Positions 8,656 through 16,762 of a DNA stretch of 64,000 bases are shown one piece after another. The stretch is from contig JALHOD010000006.1 of assembly GCA_022843165.1 (NCBI GenBank), forward strand, positions 59,447 to 123,446. The letters are read 5' to 3'. This DNA is from Pseudorhodoplanes sp. (GTDB lineage Bacteria > Pseudomonadota > Alphaproteobacteria > Rhizobiales > Xanthobacteraceae). Position 1 is the first letter of the stretch, and each line of letters opens with the position of its first letter. Made by a program: the position numbers and the translations under genes. Under the pieces are notes generated by a model that saw only the letters and a list, made by a program, of their open reading frames with translations, was not told the DNA's origin and made no database searches.

Positions 8656-9125
8656 GCCGTGCCCTCGAACTGGCTGACCCGGCGATCCATGCCGCCCGAC
8701 TCCAGATCAAGCGCGCCGTCTTTTACCAGCGCATGGATTGTCAGGGTGTGGCCGCTCACGCCGGTGGTCAGCGTGCCCGGCGTCAGGGTGATGGAGTTGG
8801 CATAGGTGGCGATTCCCGAGGGTGTTTTCTGGCTCGCCTTCACGACGGTCATGGTCGGCGAGATCGGCAGCCGCGGATGCAGCACGACCTTGGTCACGTT
8901 CCACGCCGACTTGATGATCTCCACCACCAGCCACGGCCAATAGGTGAGTGCGCCGCGCAGCAATTCCAGCGGCTGCGCTTCGCGGTCCACCATATTGAGC
9001 CGCCAGACCGCGGCGGTGGCCAGCAGGCAGGCGACCACGCCCAGCGAGATCAGCAGCGGAGCAAAAAGCCCGGACAGCGCCAGCCAGAACAAGAACAAAC
9101 CGCCGAACAGCCCGACCAGCCGCAT
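8652..9125 (-). CDS. mnhE: Na+/H+ antiporter subunit E
   Basis: 157 residues: two N-terminal helices, then the cytoplasmic MnhE domain with PLELLRGALTYWPWLVVEII and TPSGIATYANSITLTPGTLT, the hallmark of the family. The ATG at 9125 follows a purine-rich GGGGGGA; the frame continues open upstream without similarity. This is the first gene of the operon, so the promoter should lie in 9126-9235. The family is essential for complex assembly in Mrp systems. Confidence 0.88.
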   Translation of the reverse strand: MRLVGLFGGLFLFWLALSGLFAPLLISLGVVACLLATAAVWRLNMVDREAQPLELLRGALTYWPWLVVEIIKSAWNVTKVVLHPRLPISPTMTVVKASQKTPSGIATYANSITLTPGTLTTGVSGHTLTIHALVKDGALDLESGGMDRRVSQFEGTA

Positions 9126-9235
9126 CCGCCATCCCCCCGGGATTGCCCGCCGTGGTGCGAGCATTCCGCCGTTTGTAGCGCGGCGCCGTTGCCCCAGCCA
9201 AGGGACAAAGGGCCGCAAACGCGCCTGTGGAGAGG

Positions 9236-10021
9236 CTATTGACCGATGAAATCGCCGATGGCGGCGAGAAACTGCCTTGGCTGCTCCAGCGGCGGGCAAT
9301 GGCCGCAGCCTTTCATCTCGACGGCGCGGGCGCCCGGTACCTTCGCGGCGATGAGCGTGTTGAGGGCCGGCGGCGTGGCCTGGTCGAGTTCGCCGTAAAC
9401 CACAAGCGTGGGCGCCTTCACCTTCGGAAGGTCGGGGACGAGATCGGCATCGACCAGGGTCTGGCAGGCGGCGCGGAACGCCACCGGATCGATCTTCAGC
9501 AGGACGGCGCGGCGTTCGTCGATCGCCTGCGGATGGGCCGCCAGATAGGCCTGATGGAAGACGCGGTTGGAGGCGATGTCGGCGATGGCGCCAAGCCCGG
9601 CCGCTGCCACTTTCTCCGACATGACCCTGAAGGCCTGCTTTCCGGCATCCGGAAAGCCGGCCGCAACATCGACCAGGACCAACTTTCCGACGCGATCGGG
9701 ATGCGCAATGGCGAAGGCGAGCGCAACCGTGCCGCCATAGCCGTTGCCCATCAGGATAGTGTCGCGCGCAATGCCGAATTCATCGAAGGCGCGCTGCACG
9801 AAGGCGACCACGTCCGCGATTGTTCCGTCCACCGGCTGCGAGCCGTGAAACCCGGGCAGGTTGACCAGCGTGACGCGGAATTTCGCCGCCAGATGCGGCA
9901 GGACCGGATCGAAGGCGTGCCGGTCGGTGAGCAGCGAATGAAGAATGACCAGATCCCGACCGATCCCGATCCGCGCAGCCGTGATGCGGCCGTCCACGCT
10001 GTGCAGATTGCTGATTGTCAT
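9236..10021 (-). CDS. Alpha/beta-hydrolase fold protein with missing nucleophile serine
   Basis: 261 residues from the ATG at 10021. The fold is clear: the oxyanion region (DLVILHSLLTDRHAF), the nucleophile elbow, an acid in VVYGELDQATPP and a histidine in KGCGHCPPLEQP. At the elbow, where active members read G-x-S-x-G, this protein reads GNGYGG, with glycine at the serine position. The codon is GGC, one base from the serine codon AGC. Known fold members hydrolyse esters, lactones or C-C bonds; with no nucleophile this one may be inactive, binding-only, or use another chemistry such as a lyase reaction. It stands alone, upstream of (and not coupled to) the antiporter operon. Confidence 0.75.
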   Translation of the reverse strand: MTISNLHSVDGRITAARIGIGRDLVILHSLLTDRHAFDPVLPHLAAKFRVTLVNLPGFHGSQPVDGTIADVVAFVQRAFDEFGIARDTILMGNGYGGTVALAFAIAHPDRVGKLVLVDVAAGFPDAGKQAFRVMSEKVAAAGLGAIADIASNRVFHQAYLAAHPQAIDERRAVLLKIDPVAFRAACQTLVDADLVPDLPKVKAPTLVVYGELDQATPPALNTLIAAKVPGARAVEMKGCGHCPPLEQPRQFLAAIGDFIGQ

Positions 10022-10079
10022 GTTGATGGCCCCCGACGGGGGGCAACCTAGCGCATTGCCGTAGCGAGGCAAGATGTTC

Positions 10080-10126
10080 TCGCGAGATCGCGCCGACCCG
10101 ACGGGCCGGTCGGCGCGATCTCGCGA
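10080..10126 (-). terminator. Perfect 19-bp hairpin after the H1-like gene
   Basis: Bases 10080-10098 are exactly complementary to 10108-10126, with a 9-base loop. It begins 8 bases past the stop of the basic-protein gene on the minus strand, so it most likely terminates or stabilises that transcript. No long T-run follows on the minus strand, so a role as a 3'-end stabiliser or protein site is also possible. Confidence 0.65.
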
Positions 10127-10133
10127 TAGACGA

Positions 10134-10478
10134 TTATTTCCGCCACGCGCTGCGGCGGGTCGTTGTTTTCTTGCGGGAGGCGGCGCGGCGAACCTTGGGA
10201 GCGGAGCGGCGCGTGGCGGATGGCTTGCGCTTGCGCCGCGTTCCCGGGCCTGCGCCGACGGCGGCCTGCGCCTTGTGCTTGAGCGCGGCGATCAATTCGC
10301 TGGTGTCGAAGCTCGCCAGAAATGAGCCGATAGTGTCGGTCGCCTGCCGGCTGCCACTGCTGACATATTTGCGGCCGGACGAGACATAGCCTCCGATTGC
10401 GGATTGCGCATCGCCCAGCGAGCGCGTGAGCGGGTTGCCGCGGCGCGCGACGCGACGCTTGCGAGTAGGTTTGGCCAT
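10134..10478 (-). CDS. Small basic histone-H1-like protein
   Basis: 114 residues from the ATG at 10478 (GAGGAG about 9 bp upstream). The N-terminus (AKPTRKRRVARRGNPLTRS) and the last 40 residues are rich in Lys, Arg, Ala and Ser/Thr (RRKRKPSATRRSAPKVRR, SRKKTTTRRSAWRK); the middle (about residues 25-70) is less basic and may form a helix. The basic tail resembles bacterial H1-like DNA-binding proteins, but no defined domain is recognised and the role is inferred. The gene is monocistronic: a hairpin follows it and a 362-bp gap precedes it. Confidence 0.6.
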   Translation of the reverse strand: MAKPTRKRRVARRGNPLTRSLGDAQSAIGGYVSSGRKYVSSGSRQATDTIGSFLASFDTSELIAALKHKAQAAVGAGPGTRRKRKPSATRRSAPKVRRAASRKKTTTRRSAWRK

Positions 10479-10840
10479 CTTCGTGTCTCCTCGATCGGGA
10501 TCAGGAAAGGGCGGCAAAAAAATGATTCAATCGGATTCCCGCCTGTGCGACCGCGTCAACGCGCCAGACGTGAAATGGCTCCCGGCCCATCTTGAAAATC
10601 GGCGGATCGTTGCGACATCGCTGCGGCGAATGGCTGCGTTGCATCCCGCGCGAACCGGCATTGCATAAAATTATCGCCAGCTATCAGTGACTTACGCCGA
10701 TTAAGGACGTCGTCACGACAGCGCGGGTTGACCCTAAAGTGGGGTGGCTCGGGGCTTGCAGCGGTGGAACAATGCGATCGAGGCCGCATTCTAGTCCTGT
10801 CGGCGGATCGTCGTCTCGCTCACACGCGTGGAGTTCAGGA
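10479..10840. other. 362-bp divergent intergenic region, no gene seen
   Basis: This lies between the H1-like gene (leftward) and egtB (rightward) and must hold both promoters. I see no conserved reading frame, no tRNA-like fold and no strong palindrome. A slightly A+T-rich stretch with CATAAAATTATC near 10665-10676 is the most promoter-like segment, and TTGACC occurs at 10727. The ATG-initiated extension of the egtB frame into this region has no family similarity. Confidence 0.5.
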
Positions 10841-12097
10841 ATGCCTACCGCAACGTCCTTACGCAAGGACGAGACCGGACATCTCCCGCCATTGGCGAAA
10901 GCCTCCTGGCAGCGGCAGCGCGCCTATTGGAGCGATGCCTTCCGCCGCGTGCGCGGCGAGACCGAAGCGCGCGCCGGGCGCCTCTCGCCGGAAGATCAGG
11001 TCGTGCAGTCCATGCCGGATACCAGCCCGACCAAATGGCACCGCGCGCATGTCACGTGGTTCTTCGAAACCTTCCTGCTGGCGCCGCACGCGCCCGGCTA
11101 CAAGATCTATGACGCGCGTTTTCCGTTCCTGTTCAATTCCTATTATGTGGCCGCCGGACCGCGCCATGCGCGCCCGAAGCGCGGACTTATTACGCGGCCG
11201 AATGCGGAAGAGGTCGGCGCCTATCGCGCGCATGTCGACGCGGCGGTGACCGCGCTGATCGAGCAGGCGGACGAAGAAACCTGTGCAAAAATCTTTCCGA
11301 TCGTCGAGATCGGCCTGCATCACGAGCAGCAGCACCAGGAATTGCTGCTGACCGACATCCTGCACGTCTTCGCGCAGAATCCGACGAACCCGGCCTACGA
11401 CCCGGACTGGACCATGCCGCAAGCGCAGCCGGACAAGGACGCGTTCGGGAATTTGCCGTCCGGCATTCACAATATCGGACATGTCGGCGACGGCTTTCAT
11501 TTCGACAACGAGAAGCCGGTGCATCCGGTCCTGTTGCAGCCGGCGCGCATCGAACGGCACCTTGTCACCAACATGCTGTGGCTGGAGTTCATGGCCGACG
11601 GCGGCTACACCACGCCCGCGCTCTGGCTGTCCGACGGCTGGACGCAGGTGCAAGCCGAAGGCTGGGACGGGCCCGGCTACTGGCAGCAGATCGACGGGCA
11701 GTGGTTTGCGATGACGCTCGCCGGATTGCAGCCGGTCGATCTGGCTTCGCCGGTGTGCCATGTCAGCTATTACGAAGCCGATGCATTCGCCCGCTGGGCC
11801 GGCAAGCATCTGCCGACCGAAATGGAATGGGAAGTGGCGGCGCGCGCGGGGCTGATGGACGACGCCTTCGGCCTGGTCTGGCAATGGACCCGCAGCGCCT
11901 ATGCGCCCTATCCGGGCTATCGCGCCGCGCCGGGCGCGCTCGGCGAATATAACGGCAAGTTCATGATCAACCAGATGGTGCTGCGCGGTTCCTCGCTGGC
12001 GACGCCGGAGGGCCATGCGCGCGAGAGCTATCGCAACTTCTTCTATCCGCAGGCGCGCTGGCAATTTACCGGCCTGCGGCTGGTCGACTACCCGTGA
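10841..12097 (+). CDS. egtB: Ergothioneine biosynthesis sulfoxide synthase EgtB
   Basis: 418 residues. Residues about 20-170 form the DinB-like iron-binding domain, with TSPTKWHRAHVTWFFETFL and HHEQQHQELLLTDI carrying the three-histidine Fe(II) facial triad (one His in the first segment, two in the second). Residues about 200-418 form the formylglycine-generating-enzyme-like (FGE-sulfatase) domain, with HPVLLQPARIERHLVTN, CHVSYYEADAFARWAGK and LRGSSLATP. EgtB joins trimethylhistidine (hercynine) to a thiol donor with O2 to give a sulfoxide. The ATG at 10841 follows GGAG at 10 bp; upstream in-frame codons lack similarity. egtD follows after 18 bp. No egtA, egtC or egtE is nearby, so the thiol donor and lyase steps are encoded elsewhere. 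Confidence 0.93.
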   Translation: MPTATSLRKDETGHLPPLAKASWQRQRAYWSDAFRRVRGETEARAGRLSPEDQVVQSMPDTSPTKWHRAHVTWFFETFLLAPHAPGYKIYDARFPFLFNSYYVAAGPRHARPKRGLITRPNAEEVGAYRAHVDAAVTALIEQADEETCAKIFPIVEIGLHHEQQHQELLLTDILHVFAQNPTNPAYDPDWTMPQAQPDKDAFGNLPSGIHNIGHVGDGFHFDNEKPVHPVLLQPARIERHLVTNMLWLEFMADGGYTTPALWLSDGWTQVQAEGWDGPGYWQQIDGQWFAMTLAGLQPVDLASPVCHVSYYEADAFARWAGKHLPTEMEWEVAARAGLMDDAFGLVWQWTRSAYAPYPGYRAAPGALGEYNGKFMINQMVLRGSSLATPEGHARESYRNFFYPQARWQFTGLRLVDYP

Positions 12098-12115
12098 GAC
12101 AAGTGTGAGAGCATC

Positions 12116-13090
12116 ATGGTTGCGCTAGCAAAGTCGCGTTCTCTGTTCGACACGGACTCGCCGGACATCGCCGTTTTTGCGGCGGATGCCGTCGCCGGTC
12201 TGAGCGCGACACCCAAGCACATTGCGCCAAAATATTTCTACGACCATGAAGGCTCGCGCCTGTTCGAGACCATCACCCGGCAGCCGGAATATTACCCGAC
12301 CCGCTGCGAGTTGGAGATACTGCACGCGCATGCCGGCGACATGGCCAAGCTGATGCCGGACAATGCGGCGCTGGTCGAGTTCGGCAGCGGGTCCGCCGTC
12401 AAGGCGAAAATCCTGATCGCGGCGGCTGGGGAAAAACTCGCCGCTTACATTCCGGTCGATATCTCGGGCGAATTCGTGGATCAGGAAGTCGCCGACCTGC
12501 GCAAGGAGTTTCCGGCGCTTCCGATCGAGCCGGTCACGGCCGATTTCATGCAGCCGTTCCAGCTTCCGGCGATCGCGGCGGGAAAGACCAAGGTGGGTTT
12601 TTTCCCCGGCTCGACCATCGGCAATCTGGAGCCGCATGAAGCCTCGGCGTTTCTGCGCCATGCCGGCGCCATCCTGGGCGAGAACGCGCTGCTGATCATC
12701 GGGGTCGATCTGGTGAAGGACGCCGAGATCCTGAATGCGGCCTATAACGACAAGGCCGGCGTGACCGAGGCGTTCAATCTCAACCTGCTGACGCGCATGA
12801 ACCGCGAACTGGCCGCCGATTTCAAGCCGGAAACCTTCGAGCACCACGCCTTCTACAATCGCGAGCGGCGGCGCATCGAGATGCATCTCGCCTCGCTCAA
12901 GCGGCAGAAGGTGAAGGTGGCCGGTAGCGTGATCGATTTCCGCGCCGGCGACACCATCCATACCGAGAACAGCTACAAATACACGCCGGGCTCATTCAGT
13001 GCGCTGGCGCGCGGTGCGCGCTGGACTCCGGTGGAAATGTGGACCGACAGCGAGCAGCTGTTTTCGGTGCACGCGCTGGTCCATAAGTAA
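12116..13090 (+). CDS. egtD: L-histidine N-alpha-methyltransferase EgtD
   Basis: 324 residues, the usual length. Typical motifs are PKHIAPKYFYDHEGSRLFE at the N-terminus, the SAM-binding LVEFGSGSAVKAKIL, VGFFPGSTIGNLEPHEA, and the C-terminal IHTENSYKYTPGSFSALA (substrate-binding Glu and Ser region). The enzyme methylates histidine three times to hercynine, the substrate of EgtB. It lies 18 bp after egtB on the same strand, hence one operon. It converges on the GntR gene with only 12 bp between the two stops. Confidence 0.94.
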   Translation: MVALAKSRSLFDTDSPDIAVFAADAVAGLSATPKHIAPKYFYDHEGSRLFETITRQPEYYPTRCELEILHAHAGDMAKLMPDNAALVEFGSGSAVKAKILIAAAGEKLAAYIPVDISGEFVDQEVADLRKEFPALPIEPVTADFMQPFQLPAIAAGKTKVGFFPGSTIGNLEPHEASAFLRHAGAILGENALLIIGVDLVKDAEILNAAYNDKAGVTEAFNLNLLTRMNRELAADFKPETFEHHAFYNRERRRIEMHLASLKRQKVKVAGSVIDFRAGDTIHTENSYKYTPGSFSALARGARWTPVEMWTDSEQLFSVHALVHK

Positions 13091-13102
13091 CCGGCGCGCC
13101 TT

Positions 13103-13840
13103 TTACAGGGATCGCGGACGGCTCTTTCTTTGCCGCGACGGATGATTCGCCGCGATGCGCTGCAGCGCCTCGCGGCTGAGCGCCGCCGTGGTCTGGAAAT
13201 GTGCGTTCAGCAAATTCACGGCCGCATCCGCATCCCGCCTGACGGCTGCCTCCATGATCCCGCGATGCTCTTCATCGCGCCGGCGTGCGCCGGCCTGCGG
13301 CGCCATGCGCGAGATGTGGCGATAGCGGTCGGCCAGATCGAACAACTGGGTGCAGAAGCCGACCAGCCATCGCGAGCCGCAGGCATTGATCAGCTGAAGG
13401 TGGAAGGCGGCATGCGCGTTTTCCCAAGCCGCGTCGGTATCCGGCGGCGAGCCGTCGATGCGCGCCTCGACCCGCGACAGCCGGTGATAGGCGACCACCA
13501 CGCGTTCTTCCCAGGCGGCGTCGCCATGGGCGATCGATTCCCGCAGCGCCTTTTCGTTCGCCCAGAGCCGCGCCTTGGTGAGTTCGGAGAGATCGGTTTC
13601 GGTCGCCGGCGCCACCGAGAATCCGCGCAGGTCGCTCTGCTGCACCAGTCCGTCGCGCAGCAGCCGGTTCAGCGCCTCGCGGATGGGGGAGAGGCCGGTG
13701 CCGAATTTCTCCGCCAGTTGGCGCACCCGCAATTTCTCGCCCGGCGCGAAATCGCCGGTGATGACGGCCCGCCGCAGCGCGTCGAAGACGGCCGAGGTCA
13801 GTGTCTCGCCTTGCTTTTGTCCGAGGTCGGTGACGGTCAC
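13103..13840 (-). CDS. GntR-family (FadR/FCD subgroup) transcriptional regulator
   Basis: 245 residues from the GTG at 13840. Residues about 10-75 are the winged HTH (TSAVFDALRRAVITGDFAPG, LRVRQLAEKFGTGLSPIREA, LNRLLRDGLVQQ), and residues about 90-225 form the helical FCD ligand domain (NAHAAFHLQLINACGSRWL, HISRMAPQAGARRRDEEHRG). FCD domains bind organic acids, often through a metal. The open frame extends upstream into the divergent gene but that part has no family similarity; the ribosome-binding site is weak, so the start is moderately certain. It is divergent from the deacetylase-FAH operon and is probably its regulator. Confidence 0.85.
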   Translation of the reverse strand: MTVTDLGQKQGETLTSAVFDALRRAVITGDFAPGEKLRVRQLAEKFGTGLSPIREALNRLLRDGLVQQSDLRGFSVAPATETDLSELTKARLWANEKALRESIAHGDAAWEERVVVAYHRLSRVEARIDGSPPDTDAAWENAHAAFHLQLINACGSRWLVGFCTQLFDLADRYRHISRMAPQAGARRRDEEHRGIMEAAVRRDADAAVNLLNAHFQTTAALSREALQRIAANHPSRQRKSRPRSL

Positions 13841-13859
13841 GATCAGAATGCATCCAAAC

Positions 13860-13931
13860 GTTCGATCAATTCCATAGCAGACAGGAAATGTTCGATCAAA
13901 TATTGACACTCTATCGCCGCGCGGCTTTAGT
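13860..13931 (+). promoter_or_regulatory. Direct repeat GTTCGATCAA x2 with adjoining promoter-like hexamers
   Basis: GTTCGATCAA occurs at 13860-13869 and again at 13890-13899, exactly 30 bp (about three helical turns) apart, between the divergent GntR gene and the deacetylase gene. A TTGACA hexamer follows at 13903-13908, with TTTAGT at 13926-13931 after a 17-bp gap. The repeats are well placed to be the GntR protein's operators next to the rightward promoter; this role is inferred. Confidence 0.5.
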
Positions 13932-13961
13932 CCGGCGCGCAAGGCGGAGACAATAAGAAGA

Positions 13962-14837
13962 ATGACGGACGTGAAAGATGTGATTGCGGAGGGCGCAAAG
14001 GTGCGCCGCCTTGGCGCGGATTTCCGCTGGCCGGGCGGGCGCAAGGTCGCGGTGGTCATGAATATTGCCTTCGAGGGCTGGTCGGACGGCAAGGCGCCGG
14101 GCCTCGGACCCATGGGCAATCCGCTGCCGGCCGGCACCTTCGACACCAATGCTTTGATGTGGGGCCATTACGGATCGGTTCGGGGCATCGACCGGCTGCT
14201 GGGTGCGATGAAGCGCGCCGGCACGCGCGCGAGCGTGATGACCAGCGGCGTGTTCGGCGAGCGGATTCCGCACGTCGTGAAACGCATCGCCGACGAGGGC
14301 CACGAGATCGTCGCGCATGGCTACGGCCAGGAGATCATTCCCGCCAAGCTCACGCCGGATGAAGACAAGGCCAACATCCAGAAGACCACCGACCTGCTGA
14401 CGCAGGCTTCCGGCATGCGTCCGCGCGGCTGGATCAGCCCGCGCGGCACGCCGGCCGCGACCACGGCCAAGCTGCTGCTGGATGCCGGCTATGCCTGGCA
14501 GGGCGACGTGTTCGACGACGACCGCCCCTACGTGCAGGATTTCGGGTCCGGCAAGCTGGTGGCGATCCCGCTCACCATGGAGGTCAACGATCTGCCGCAT
14601 GCCATGCGCTTCGGCCGTTCGCCGCGGCAATTCGTCGAACTGTATGACGATTTCGTCGCGCATGCGTTGCAGAACGACGACGCCATCATGATCGACGTGA
14701 CCGCGCACACGCATTGCTATGGCCGGCCCTACGGCGCCTGGGCGTTCGAGGAAATCGCGCGCAAGGCAAGGAGCGACGGCAAGATCTGGGTCGCGACCCG
14801 CAACGAGATCGCAGATCATGTGCTGTCGGTGACCTGA
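13962..14837 (+). CDS. Polysaccharide-deacetylase (NodB-fold) family protein, PuuE/allantoinase-like
   Basis: 291 residues. The NodB-homology barrel is recognisable from VAVVMNIAFEGWSDG (first strand), ASVMTSGVFGERIPHVVKRI, GHEIVAHGYGQE (metal-binding HGY region), GWISPRGTPAATTAKLL and DVTAHTHCYGRP near the end. The usual double Asp of motif 1 (TFDD) is replaced by AFEGW, as in the cofactor-poor PuuE-like branch that acts on ureides or cyclic amides rather than chitin. Exact substrate unknown. First gene of a four-gene operon with a FAH hydrolase, a periplasmic binding protein and a dehydrogenase, so a catabolic role is likely. Confidence 0.78.
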   Translation: MTDVKDVIAEGAKVRRLGADFRWPGGRKVAVVMNIAFEGWSDGKAPGLGPMGNPLPAGTFDTNALMWGHYGSVRGIDRLLGAMKRAGTRASVMTSGVFGERIPHVVKRIADEGHEIVAHGYGQEIIPAKLTPDEDKANIQKTTDLLTQASGMRPRGWISPRGTPAATTAKLLLDAGYAWQGDVFDDDRPYVQDFGSGKLVAIPLTMEVNDLPHAMRFGRSPRQFVELYDDFVAHALQNDDAIMIDVTAHTHCYGRPYGAWAFEEIARKARSDGKIWVATRNEIADHVLSVT

Positions 14838-14869
14838 TTTTTTGAATCTGTGAGAAGGAAAAAGAAACA

Positions 14870-15745
14870 ATGAAACTCGTCGGTTTCGAAGCGGATAAGA
14901 AATTGCATCTCGGTCTGGTGCAGGGCGACACCGTGATCGACCTGCAGGCGGTTGATCCGAAGCTGCCCTATGACCTCGCAGAAATTCTCGCATCCACCAA
15001 CGGCGACCTCTCCTCGCTCGCCGATCTCGCCAAGAAGGCGCCGGCTTCCGCGCATCGTCCGCTGAAGGGCCTGAAATTCGCGCTGCCGGTGGCCAAGCCC
15101 GGCAAGATCGTGTGCCTGGGCCTGAACTACATGGAGCACGTCAAGGAAGGCCGCTATGCCGACAACGTGCCAAAGTTCCCGACCTACTTCCTGCGGGTGA
15201 TTTCCTCGCTCACCCCGCACAACGCGCCGATGATCCGGCCGCAGGCTTCCGACACCTTCGATTACGAAGCCGAGCTTGCGCTGATTGTCGGCAAGCGCGC
15301 CAAGCATCTCACCCTGCAGAATGCCTATTCCTGCATCGCCGGCTGGTCGTCCTTCAACGACGGATCGGTGCGCGAATGGCAGAAGCGCACCACGCAATGG
15401 GACATCGGCAAGAATTTCGACAAGACCGGCGGTTTCGGTCCGTATTTCGTCTCGGCCGATGACGTGCCGGCCGGCGGCAAGGGCCTGAAGATCGAGTGCC
15501 GTCTCAACGGCCAGGTCATGCAGTCCGACAACACCGACAACATGATGTTCCCGGTCGCCGAAACGCTGGTCGACCTCACCAAGGCGATCACGCTCGAGCC
15601 GGGCGACCTGATCATCACCGGCACGCCGTCGGGTGTCGGCCAGGCGCGCAAGCCGCCCGTATTCATGAAGAACGGCGATACCTGCGAGATCGAGATCGAG
15701 GGCGTCGGGCTTCTCAGCAACCCGATCGTCGACGAGAAAATCTGA
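14870..15745 (+). CDS. Fumarylacetoacetate hydrolase (FAH) family protein
   Basis: 291 residues. Residues 1-65 form the small N-terminal domain; from about residue 75 the FAH barrel follows with GKIVCLGLNYMEHVKEG, the metal-binding Glu-Glu in DYEAELALIVGK, the Asp-region FNDGSVREWQ, and the hallmark LEPGDLIITGTPSGVG. Family members hydrolyse C-C bonds of diketo acids (fumarylpyruvate, acylpyruvates) or hydrate/decarboxylate related compounds with Mg2+. AAGGA precedes the ATG. It may serve the gentisate-type ring-cleavage product of the cupin at 22.9 kb, but it is in a different transcription unit, so the link is inference. Confidence 0.88.
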   Translation: MKLVGFEADKKLHLGLVQGDTVIDLQAVDPKLPYDLAEILASTNGDLSSLADLAKKAPASAHRPLKGLKFALPVAKPGKIVCLGLNYMEHVKEGRYADNVPKFPTYFLRVISSLTPHNAPMIRPQASDTFDYEAELALIVGKRAKHLTLQNAYSCIAGWSSFNDGSVREWQKRTTQWDIGKNFDKTGGFGPYFVSADDVPAGGKGLKIECRLNGQVMQSDNTDNMMFPVAETLVDLTKAITLEPGDLIITGTPSGVGQARKPPVFMKNGDTCEIEIEGVGLLSNPIVDEKI

Positions 15746-15748
15746 CCG

Positions 15749-16759
15749 ATGACGCGAACCGGGCGCCTGCCGCTTCTGGCACTGGCCACAGCCCTGTTGG
15801 CCGTGGCGGCGACGCCTGCTGTCGCGCAACAGCCCTTGCGGATCGGCATGGGCAATGGTCTTGCCTTTCTGCCGATCTATGTCGCAACCGACCTGCAGCT
15901 GTTCGAAAAGCACGCCAAGGCGGCGGGTCTTTCTGTGAAGCCGGTCTTCCGCCGGATGACGGGTGCGGCCGCCATGCGGGACGCGCTGCTGTCAGGCGGA
16001 GTCGACGTCGCGCCCTTCGGCGTGTCGGCCTTCCTGCTGACGCGCGAAAAGACCCAAAACACGCCGCAGGAAATGGTTGCGGTCTCCGGCCTGACCACTA
16101 TGCCGTTGACGCTCGTCAGCAACCGCGCCGACGTAAACTCGATTGCCGATTTCAAGCCCAAGGACCGCATCGCGATGCCGCTTCTGGCGGCGCCGCAGAT
16201 GTATTTTCTTCGGATGCAGTCGGAGAAGGCTTTTGGTGCCGGCCAGGCCGACAAACTGCGCGGGCAGGTGGTGGCGCTGCCGCATGCCGAGGCCATGGAG
16301 GCGCTCGGCGAGGGCCGCAACGGCGTTGCCGGCTATTTTGCATCGCCGCCTTTCGTGCAGGCCGTCCTGAAAAACCAGAAAGTCCGCAAGGTCCTGTCAT
16401 CCGCCGAGATCGTGGGCGGCAAGGCTTCTTTCCTTGTGCTGGCAGCGATGAAACGCAGCGTCGAGGCGCAGCCGAAGCTCGCGCAGGCCATGATCAAGGC
16501 GCTGGACGAGGCCGCCGACATCATCCGCAAGGAGCCGCGCCGCGCCGCGCAGATCTATCTGAAATTCGAGCCGTCGCGCAGCCTCGATGTCCGTGCGCTG
16601 GAAGCGATCTTGCGCGACCTGAAGGACGATTTCGGCAGCGAGGTGCATGGTCTGGATTATTATGCCGGCTTCATGGGGCGCGACGGCAAGCTGAAGCAGC
16701 CGCCCAAGAGCTGGAGGGATGTCGTGATCCCCGCGCTGGCTGCGATGCCGGGGTCCTGA
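15749..16759 (+). CDS. Orphan ABC-type periplasmic substrate-binding protein (SsuA/NMT1-like)
   Basis: 336 residues with a Sec signal peptide (charged start, hydrophobic helix, cleavage near ATPAVAQQ at about residue 26). The mature part follows the NMT1/SsuA pattern: LRIGMGNGLAFLPIYVATD, LLSGGVDVAPFGVSAFL, a central hinge and a C-terminal helical part. Proteins of this type deliver sulfonates, nitriles, pyrimidines or aromatic acids to an ABC permease. No permease or ATPase gene is adjacent, so it must use a transporter encoded elsewhere, or act as a sensor. It begins 3 bp after the FAH gene and ends 3 bp before the dehydrogenase, so it is in the same operon. Confidence 0.8.
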   Translation: MTRTGRLPLLALATALLAVAATPAVAQQPLRIGMGNGLAFLPIYVATDLQLFEKHAKAAGLSVKPVFRRMTGAAAMRDALLSGGVDVAPFGVSAFLLTREKTQNTPQEMVAVSGLTTMPLTLVSNRADVNSIADFKPKDRIAMPLLAAPQMYFLRMQSEKAFGAGQADKLRGQVVALPHAEAMEALGEGRNGVAGYFASPPFVQAVLKNQKVRKVLSSAEIVGGKASFLVLAAMKRSVEAQPKLAQAMIKALDEAADIIRKEPRRAAQIYLKFEPSRSLDVRALEAILRDLKDDFGSEVHGLDYYAGFMGRDGKLKQPPKSWRDVVIPALAAMPGS

Positions 16760-16762
16760 CGC

